From contig CAJXVF010000019.1 of the NCBI GenBank assembly GCA_913060845.1, positions 1 through 12,039 on the forward strand: a DNA stretch of 12,039 nucleotides, in the 5' to 3' direction. The DNA is from an uncultured Alphaproteobacteria bacterium. Its GTDB lineage: Bacteria > Pseudomonadota > Alphaproteobacteria > Bin95. The position numbers were made by a program, and so were the translations under genes. Of the stretch, positions 7,085 through 12,039 are shown piece after piece. Position 1 is the first letter of the stretch. Every line of letters begins with the position of its first letter. The notes under the pieces were generated by a model, which saw only the letters and a program-made list of their open reading frames with translations, did not search any database and had not been told where the DNA came from.

Positions 7085-9343
7085 TCAATCACCGAGTGCG
7101 AAGCCCTCGCGGCGGGGGTCAGCAGCACCCTCTAGCTTGCCATCGCCATGAACATGAATGGCGGCGAGGCCGCTGTTGAGATCACGGATGCGCGTCTTAT
7201 GGCCCATTGCAGTCAAGTCTGCCGCTAGCGTCTCCGCATCCGTTCCGGCTTCCAAATCGGTTGGGCCGTTGCGATTGCTGACATGGCCTGCTGCCAGTGC
7301 TGCAGCGACTGGCATGCCGAAATCAACCATATTGATGATGGCACCAGCGACATAGCCGATAATCCGTGACCCACCGGGCGATCCGACGAGGAGCGCTGGT
7401 GTGCCATTCTTCATAACGATTACGGGCGACATGGTAGAGCGTGGGCGCTTCCCGCCCTCAACGCGGTTTGCGACCATCAGACCTTGAACCACGGGCGCGC
7501 GGGAAAAATCAGTTAGTTCGTTGTTCAGCAGGAACCCGCCAGCCATCAGGCGGCTACCGAACCCAGTTTCAATCGTCGTGGTCATAGAGAGCGCGGCACC
7601 CCATTGATCGCGGACAACGATATGACTGGTGCCTTTCTCCGGGGGCTGAATAGGTGCGGCCATGGGGGCTGGCGCGCCCGGTGGTTCTCCGGCTTTTGCT
7701 TTGCCGCCAGCCTTGGCGGGATCAATCTCCGCTGCGCGCTGCTTGAGATATCCAGCGTCAATCAGGCCTTTGGTCGGCACGTCAATAAAGTCTGGGTCTG
7801 CCAGATAGCGCCCCCGGTCGGCGTATACGCGCTTCATTGCGGCGGCAAACAAATGCGCTGATTGGGCGTTTCTGCCCATGGCTTTCAGATCATGGTGTTC
7901 CAACATCTTCAGTGCCTGAAGGACGCCGACACCGCCTGACGTTGGCGGCGGAAACCCGCAAACATCATAGCCCCGATACGGCGCACAAATGGCTTGCCGG
8001 TCCTTTACGCGATAGGCCTTTAGATCACTGGCGGAGAGCAGGCCGGGATTGCTTGCAGCCTGCACTTTGGCAGTGATCTCTTGACCGATGGGACCATCAT
8101 AAAAAGCCTTTGCGCCATCCTTGGCGATCTGGCGCAGAGTCTTGGCAAAGGCGGGGTTTTGCAGCCGTGCACCAGAAGGCTTCGGCTGACCATCCGCTTG
8201 GAAGAAATAGGCACGCGTCGCCGGAAATCTATCGAGGCCCTTGGACTGCGCCTTGGCAATTGCGCCAGCGAGGCGGGGAGAGATTGCGAATCCGGTTTCC
8301 GCCAAACGGATCGCAGGCTCTAGTAAATCGGCCCAGGGTAGCTTGCCGTAGCGTTGATGCATTTCCGCCAGCAGCGCCAATGTTCCTGGCGTTCCGACAG
8401 CACGGCCGCCGACCACGGCTTCCCAAAATTTCATCGGCTTGCCGCTTGCGTTCAGGAAATAGTCCGGGCCTGCCGCAGCAGGTGCCGTCTCACGACCATC
8501 CAGCGCGGCCATCTGCTTCGTCACTGGGTCCCAGTAGAGCAGGAAGGCGCCGCCGCCGATGCCGGAGGATTGTGGTTCGACGAGGTTCAGCACGAACTGC
8601 GCCGCGATGGCTGCATCCGCTGCCGTCCCGCCCGCCCGGAGCGTTTTATAGGCAGCCTCCGTCGCGTGATTGTTCGCTGCGACCGCCATCTGTTTTGTGC
8701 CGAGCGTCGGGCGCGCTTGGCCGATCCGCCCCGATGCCTCTTCTGGCTCTGGCTCGGCTGGCGCTACGGCGGCTTGCTTTTCGCGCATCGCCTCCACGCG
8801 GATTTCGACGGACACCTCATCCTTGATGATGCTGGTGTCTTTCCATTGGCCTTTGCCAAGGCTGAGTGCGATGCGGGACAGGCCGACGGATGCCGTCATC
8901 ACGGCTATATCGCCGCTGATTTCCAGCATAAAAGGCAGCGTGACCGGGGCTTCCAGATCTTTGATCTTCAGAACGCCGTCAGCTTCATATTTGCCGTCGC
9001 CCAGATCGCGGAAGGTCGCGGCCTTGTAGGTCGCCATTGGGAACGTATCGCTCTTGAAGCCATCGCTGCCGCGCAGGCCGTTGTCCCGGTCCTTGTAGGC
9101 GGTGTCCAGGCTGGCGGTATCGATTTCAATGGCGACGCTGCTGGCGGCCAGGTCCGCTGGATCAAAACGGATATCGCCGCTCCAAGTTTTGAACACGCCT
9201 TTGACGGGCGCACCCTGCCATTTTGAAATAAAATGTAGATGGCTCTTTGCGTGATCAATCGCCCAGCGGGGCGGGTCTGCGGTGGCGGTTGTTGAAATAT
9301 TGGCGAGCGCCAGGATCGCGAAACAGGTGATGAAGCGCAGCAT
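7085..9343 (-). CDS. YceI domain fused to gamma-glutamyltranspeptidase, periplasmic
   Basis: One uninterrupted 752-residue frame holds two normally separate proteins. Residues 1-22 are a signal peptide (hydrophobic core, then ATA before Asp23). Residues 25-187 are a YceI lipocalin-like domain (AIDHAKSHLHFISKW, GVFKTWSGDIRFDP, DTFPMATYKA). A Pro/Glu/Ala linker (about 188-215) leads to a full gamma-glutamyltranspeptidase (about 216-752), which hydrolyses or transfers the gamma-glutamyl group of glutathione. The transpeptidase keeps EPQSSGIGGGAFLLYW (256-271), Arg284 in DGRETAP, the predicted self-cleaving nucleophile Thr572 in KGTSHIVV, Asp612 in NNELTDFS, and GSPGGSR (654-660). A Pro/Ala/Gly-rich stretch (about 541-568) sits just before Thr572. 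After processing, YceI would stay with the large subunit. GAGGGAG lies 10 bases before the ATG. Each domain call is secure; the benefit of the fusion is unknown. Confidence 0.92.
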   Translation of the reverse strand: MLRFITCFAILALANISTTATADPPRWAIDHAKSHLHFISKWQGAPVKGVFKTWSGDIRFDPADLAASSVAIEIDTASLDTAYKDRDNGLRGSDGFKSDTFPMATYKAATFRDLGDGKYEADGVLKIKDLEAPVTLPFMLEISGDIAVMTASVGLSRIALSLGKGQWKDTSIIKDEVSVEIRVEAMREKQAAVAPAEPEPEEASGRIGQARPTLGTKQMAVAANNHATEAAYKTLRAGGTAADAAIAAQFVLNLVEPQSSGIGGGAFLLYWDPVTKQMAALDGRETAPAAAGPDYFLNASGKPMKFWEAVVGGRAVGTPGTLALLAEMHQRYGKLPWADLLEPAIRLAETGFAISPRLAGAIAKAQSKGLDRFPATRAYFFQADGQPKPSGARLQNPAFAKTLRQIAKDGAKAFYDGPIGQEITAKVQAASNPGLLSASDLKAYRVKDRQAICAPYRGYDVCGFPPPTSGGVGVLQALKMLEHHDLKAMGRNAQSAHLFAAAMKRVYADRGRYLADPDFIDVPTKGLIDAGYLKQRAAEIDPAKAGGKAKAGEPPGAPAPMAAPIQPPEKGTSHIVVRDQWGAALSMTTTIETGFGSRLMAGGFLLNNELTDFSRAPVVQGLMVANRVEGGKRPRSTMSPVIVMKNGTPALLVGSPGGSRIIGYVAGAIINMVDFGMPVAAALAAGHVSNRNGPTDLEAGTDAETLAADLTAMGHKTRIRDLNSGLAAIHVHGDGKLEGAADPRREGFALGD

Positions 9344-9373
9344 GTGCCGAGAACTCCCTCTTTACGGTTCAGG

Positions 9374-9409
9374 CCATTCACGGGCAGCATAGGCTTCGGA
9401 CGCGAATGG
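9374..9409. promoter_or_regulatory. Imperfect inverted repeat between the divergent transpeptidase and enoyl-CoA hydratase genes
   Basis: CCATTCACG (9374-9382) and CGCGAATGG (9401-9409) are inverted copies with one mismatch, separated by 18 bases. They lie in the 87-base region that must serve both the YceI-transpeptidase gene (leftward, start 9343) and the hydratase gene (rightward, start 9431). They could be half-sites for a regulator, or chance; no T run follows. No clear -35/-10 pair was found nearby. Confidence 0.25.
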
Positions 9410-9430
9410 TGAAACGGCGGAACATCACAA

Positions 9431-10213
9431 ATGAGCGAGCTACTGATCGAGCGCGACGGTCCCGTACTGCGGATGACCATTAACCGCGAAGAACGGCGGA
9501 ATTCCATCAATGACGCTGTAGTCGATGGCATGATGGACGGCATTAACCAGGCCATGGCCGCCATGCCGGACGTGCGTGCAATCGTGTTGACGGGCGTTGG
9601 CGACAAGGCTTTTTGCGCTGGTGCAGACCTGAAACGTACTGGGGATGACCGGCCCTTTCAGATTGATCATTCGGACCCTTCCCAGAAAATCGGAGACCTG
9701 TTCCGTCTCGTCGATCGTTGCCCTTTGCCTATGATCGCGCGGGTGAACGGACACGCCGTCGCGGGTGGGCTTGGCTTGGTGGCGATGTGCGATATGGCGG
9801 TCTCCACTGACACAGCGAAGTTCGGGGCACCTGAAACCCGCATTGGCGTTTGGCCCATGATGATCATGACCCAGCTCATGCGCCTCATGCCGAAACGCAA
9901 GCTGCTGGAACTAATGGTGACCGGTGAGCCAATGACCGCCCATGAAGCGGTGGAGGCTGGCCTCGTGAACCATGTCGTCCCCGCAGCAGAGCTTGACGCC
10001 AAAACGGATTGGCTGCTGGATCGTATTTTGAAGAGCAGCCCTGCCGCCGTCCGTCGTGGTTTGTATGTTTACAAAGCCATGCAGGACATGACGATGCATC
10101 AAGCCTTGGTGCTGGCGGAAAGTAATGGCGGTCTTATGGGTACGTCAGAAGACGCCCAGGAAGGCATTGCCGCATTTAACGAAAAACGTGCGCCCGATTG
10201 GTCGGGCATTTAA
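9431..10213 (+). CDS. Enoyl-CoA hydratase/isomerase family protein (first of a pair)
   Basis: This 260-residue crotonase-fold protein is of normal family length. It shows NREERRNSIND (18-28), the oxyanion-hole loop FCAGADLKR (61-69), NGHAVAGGLGLVAMCD (106-121), FGAPETRIGVWPMMIMTQLM (131-150) and the C-terminal helices. By alignment to mitochondrial enoyl-CoA hydratase, the second catalytic glutamate is kept (Glu135 in APET), but the first is replaced by Gly115 in AGGLG. Ordinary hydration of 2-enoyl-CoA is therefore doubtful; an isomerase, lyase or specialised hydratase role in acyl-CoA metabolism is possible. I do not assign a substrate. It is followed 19 bases later by a second family member, with which it probably forms an operon. 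A GGCGGAA about 10 bases before the ATG is a weak ribosome site. Confidence 0.9.
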   Translation: MSELLIERDGPVLRMTINREERRNSINDAVVDGMMDGINQAMAAMPDVRAIVLTGVGDKAFCAGADLKRTGDDRPFQIDHSDPSQKIGDLFRLVDRCPLPMIARVNGHAVAGGLGLVAMCDMAVSTDTAKFGAPETRIGVWPMMIMTQLMRLMPKRKLLELMVTGEPMTAHEAVEAGLVNHVVPAAELDAKTDWLLDRILKSSPAAVRRGLYVYKAMQDMTMHQALVLAESNGGLMGTSEDAQEGIAAFNEKRAPDWSGI

Positions 10214-10232
10214 GGACCTAACGGAGAGAACC

Positions 10233-11024
10233 ATGACTGAGAAACTGAAATTTGAAGTCCGCGCCGACAAAGTGGCGCTGATCACGTTTAACAATCCCGA
10301 AAAGCTGAACGCATTCTCCAACGACATGCTGGATGCCTATCTGGCGCGCCTGCAGGAATGCGGAGAGCGGGACGATGTGCGCGCAGTTGTTGTGACCGGT
10401 GCGGGCAAGGGCTTCTGCTCCGGCGGTGATACGGGCGGTATGGGTGCCGGCGAAGTTCCGCGCACGAAGGATGTGAAGTCTGGCCTGTGGGATCGCATTC
10501 AGAAGATTCCGCAAGCGGTGGCAGCGCTGGATAAGCCAGTAATTGCAGCCGTCAACGGCGTCGCCGTGGGTGCCGGCATGGACATGGCACTGCACGCGGA
10601 TCTTCGCTACGCCGCCAAATCCGCCCGTTTCGCTGAAACCTATGTGCGCATGGGCCTGGTGCCTGGCAACGGCGCCTGCTGGTTCCTGCCGCGCATTGTT
10701 GGCGTGCAAAAGGCGCTGGAGCTGCTGTGGACGTCCAAGTTCCTGAATGCCGATGAAGCCAAAGATATCGGGCTGGTTTGCGATGTGTTTGATGATGACA
10801 AGATGCTGGATGAAGTGCTCGCCATCGCCGCCAAGATCGCAGCCGGTGCGCCGATTTCCGTCCGCCTAATCAAGCGCTTGGTGCAGCAGAACCAAACAAT
10901 GGATCTACGCTCCAGCCTGGACATGGTGTCCTCACACATGACGCTGGCGCGGCTTTCCGATGACCACGTGGAGGCAATCTCCGCTTGGCGCGAAAAACGC
11001 ACGGGCAATTTCAAGGGTGCTTAA
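10233..11024 (+). CDS. Enoyl-CoA hydratase/isomerase family protein (second of a pair)
   Basis: The 263-residue protein is also crotonase-fold but clearly not a recent copy of its neighbour. It has FNNPEKLNAFS (19-29), oxyanion loop FCSGGDTGGM (61-70), NGVAVGAGMDMALHADLRYA (108-127), FAETYVRMGLVPGNGACWFL (133-152), and C-terminal EKRTGNFKGA. The position of the first catalytic glutamate holds Asp117, and that of the second holds Tyr137. The following loop, where PaaG-like isomerases carry an aspartate, reads Pro-Gly-Asn-Gly. The active site is therefore of a non-standard type. The true start is ATG 10233, with GGAGAG ending 4 bases ahead; the frame is open further upstream inside the preceding gene, which should be ignored. 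A paired function with the first gene is inferred from the 19-base spacing only. Confidence 0.9.
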   Translation: MTEKLKFEVRADKVALITFNNPEKLNAFSNDMLDAYLARLQECGERDDVRAVVVTGAGKGFCSGGDTGGMGAGEVPRTKDVKSGLWDRIQKIPQAVAALDKPVIAAVNGVAVGAGMDMALHADLRYAAKSARFAETYVRMGLVPGNGACWFLPRIVGVQKALELLWTSKFLNADEAKDIGLVCDVFDDDKMLDEVLAIAAKIAAGAPISVRLIKRLVQQNQTMDLRSSLDMVSSHMTLARLSDDHVEAISAWREKRTGNFKGA

Positions 11025-11036
11025 GGCCGCCCAAGA

Positions 11037-11898
11037 ATGACTGCTGACCTGATCATCCGCCCCGCAACCCTCACCGAATACCAAACCGCCGTCGATTGGG
11101 CGGCGGCAGAGGGCTGGAACCCGGGGCTGGATGATCTGGCGGCGTTCTATACGGCAGACCCGGATGGTTTTCTGATGGGCTGGCGCAATGGAGAGCCCGT
11201 CGCCTCCATCGCTGTCGTGCGATACGGCCCAGATTACGGCTTTCTGGGTTTCTACATCGTCCGCCCAGACCAGCGCGGCACGGGGACGGGCATTGCCATC
11301 TGGAATGCCGGCATGGCGCATCTGGGTGACCGGACCGTCGGGCTGGATGGCGTGCCGGACCAGCAGGCGAATTATCAAAAATCGGGCTTTGTGTTGGCGG
11401 ATGAAACAGTGCGCCATTCCGGCATCCCAATATTGCCGAAAGCGCAGCTTTCCCCCAACGTGGTCGATCTCACGGCAGATAAACTGGACGCCCTCACCGA
11501 GTATGACGCGCGGTTTTATCCAGGCCCGCGCACAGACTTTATCCGCGCCTGGGCTTTTACCGCCCGCCGGAACCCGCCGCCGCACAAAGCTCGCGCTCCG
11601 AGATGGCACCATCACCGGCTACGCCACCATCCGCCAATGCCGCGAGGGCTATAAAATCGGCCCGCTGTTCGCTGAAACAGAAGCAGTGGCTGAAACTTTG
11701 GCGGTCGCCGTCTCCACCGAGATCGCCCCCGGTGCGTCCATCGCGATTGACACACCGGCGCGCAACACCGCTGGCACAGCACTAGCCTTGCGACTTGGCC
11801 TCAAACCCAGCTTTGGCGCGGCCCGAATGTACAACGGCTCCGAGCCGAACTTGCCAGTGCAGGAGACGTTTGGGATCACAACGATGGAGCTGGGGTAG
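11037..11898 (+). pseudogene. GNAT-family N-acetyltransferase, interrupted by a +1 frameshift
   Basis: The intact N-terminal part (residues 1-172) is a GNAT acetyltransferase, which transfers acetyl from acetyl-CoA to an amine. It shows WAAAEGWNPGLDD (21-33), the acetyl-CoA loop IVRPDQRGTGTG (74-85) and NYQKSGFVLAD (112-122). After Trp172 in DFIRAW the frame turns into a His/Pro/Arg-rich run and stops at 11654. The next frame resumes a sensible protein: LLPPAGTRRRTKLALRDG, then GYKIGPLFAE, ARMYNGSEP and FGITTMELG, ending at 11898. Removing one G from the GGG at 11551-11553 restores one 286-residue protein with a second, GNAT-like C-terminal domain, the usual two-domain form of this family. 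The lesion may be a real mutation or a sequence error near a contig end. It starts 12 bases after the second hydratase gene and is probably its operon partner; the substrate is unknown. Confidence 0.82.
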
Positions 11899-11927
11899 TC
11901 GATTAATTTGCTGCGCCCAAACTTCTC

Positions 11928-11959
11928 CCCAACCCTGCCGCTTGAGGGGCACCGTTGGG
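11928..11959. repeat. Intergenic inverted repeat downstream of the GNAT gene
   Basis: In the 92 natural bases after the GNAT stop, CCCAAC (11928-11933) pairs with GTTGGG (11954-11959), and inside it TGCC (11936-11939) pairs with GGCA (11948-11951). There is no T run, so an intrinsic terminator is unlikely. The C-rich and G-rich arms around a CTTGAGG core recall degenerate intergenic palindromic repeats common in alphaproteobacteria, but no second copy is present here to prove it. Confidence 0.3.
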
Positions 11960-11990
11960 TTCGATAGAAACAATGTGTTTTGTTGGGGTG

Positions 11991-12039
11991 CTGTCTCTTA
12001 TACACATCTCCGAGCCCACGAGACCTCTCTACATCTCGT
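11991..12039 (+). other. Untrimmed Illumina Nextera adapter with i7 index (not genomic)
   Basis: Bases 11991-12009 are CTGTCTCTTATACACATCT, the 19-bp Tn5 mosaic end. They are followed by CCGAGCCCACGAGAC (12010-12024), the Nextera read-2 side of the adapter; CTCTCTAC (12025-12032), which matches the standard i7 index N707; and ATCTCGT (12033-12039), the start of the P7 flow-cell sequence. The order and lengths match a library read-through exactly. Any reading frame starting here on the minus strand with MYKRQ is an artefact of the adapter. The biological sequence should be cut at 11990. Confidence 0.98.

Noticed and set aside
8354..9226. 290-codon open frame antisense to the YceI-transpeptidase gene
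   Set aside because: The minus-strand frame holds clear YceI and transpeptidase motifs; the plus-strand translation has none and no ribosome site.
11649..12005. 118-codon minus-strand frame starting MYKRQ
   Set aside because: Its first codons are the Nextera mosaic end, so the start is artificial, and the rest is antisense to the GNAT gene.
1..12039. Mobile elements, phage genes, CRISPR arrays, toxin-antitoxin or defence systems
   Set aside because: I found no transposase, integrase, direct-repeat array, small paired genes or known defence domains; all genes look like resident chromosomal metabolism and regulation.

Overview
The window is ordinary bacterial chromosomal DNA, around 60% GC by eye. 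Its gene content and protein style suggest an alphaproteobacterium, most likely Rhodospirillales-like. That placement is inferred from the Tyr/Phe cluster (chorismate mutase, hisC, tyrC) next to gloB and a small methyltransferase, and from general protein resemblance; no marker gene is present. There are no rRNA or tRNA genes, insertion sequences, CRISPR arrays or phage genes. The last 49 bases are not genomic: they are Illumina Nextera adapter plus an i7 index, so the natural sequence ends at about 11990 and this is a contig edge.

Layout. (1) 1-1580, minus strand: a tight set gloB (glyoxalase II), a glutathione S-transferase-like gene, and the first 61 codons of a DUF985/cupin_5 gene that runs off the left edge. 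(2) 1647-5462, plus strand: a class I methyltransferase, a chorismate mutase with a degenerate prephenate-dehydratase/ACT-like tail, hisC and tyrC. The last three can carry chorismate through prephenate to tyrosine, with the aminotransferase also able to serve phenylalanine or histidine. (3) 5459-6301, minus strand: a secreted metallo-beta-lactamase-fold hydrolase broken by one in-frame TGA, its end overlapping the tyrC stop. (4) 6503-7075, plus strand: a TetR-family regulator. The intergenic region it shares with the hydrolase holds a perfect 15-bp palindrome that could be an operator. (5) 7085-9343, minus strand: an unusual single reading frame joining a YceI domain to a complete gamma-glutamyltranspeptidase behind one signal peptide. 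(6) 9431-11898, plus strand: two enoyl-CoA hydratase/isomerase-family genes with atypical catalytic positions, then a GNAT acetyltransferase gene interrupted by a +1 frameshift. (7) 11899-11990: a short non-coding stretch with an inverted repeat, then adapter.

How it fits together. Region 2 is primary aromatic amino acid biosynthesis. gloB, the GST and the transpeptidase all act on glutathione or glutathione conjugates, but they are in separate transcription units. The enoyl-CoA hydratase pair suggests acyl-CoA metabolism with an unknown substrate. I found no convincing new multi-gene system. The points most worth a second look are the YceI-transpeptidase fusion, the remodelled chorismate mutase tail, the palindrome beside tetR, and the two single-base lesions, which may be real decay or sequence error.
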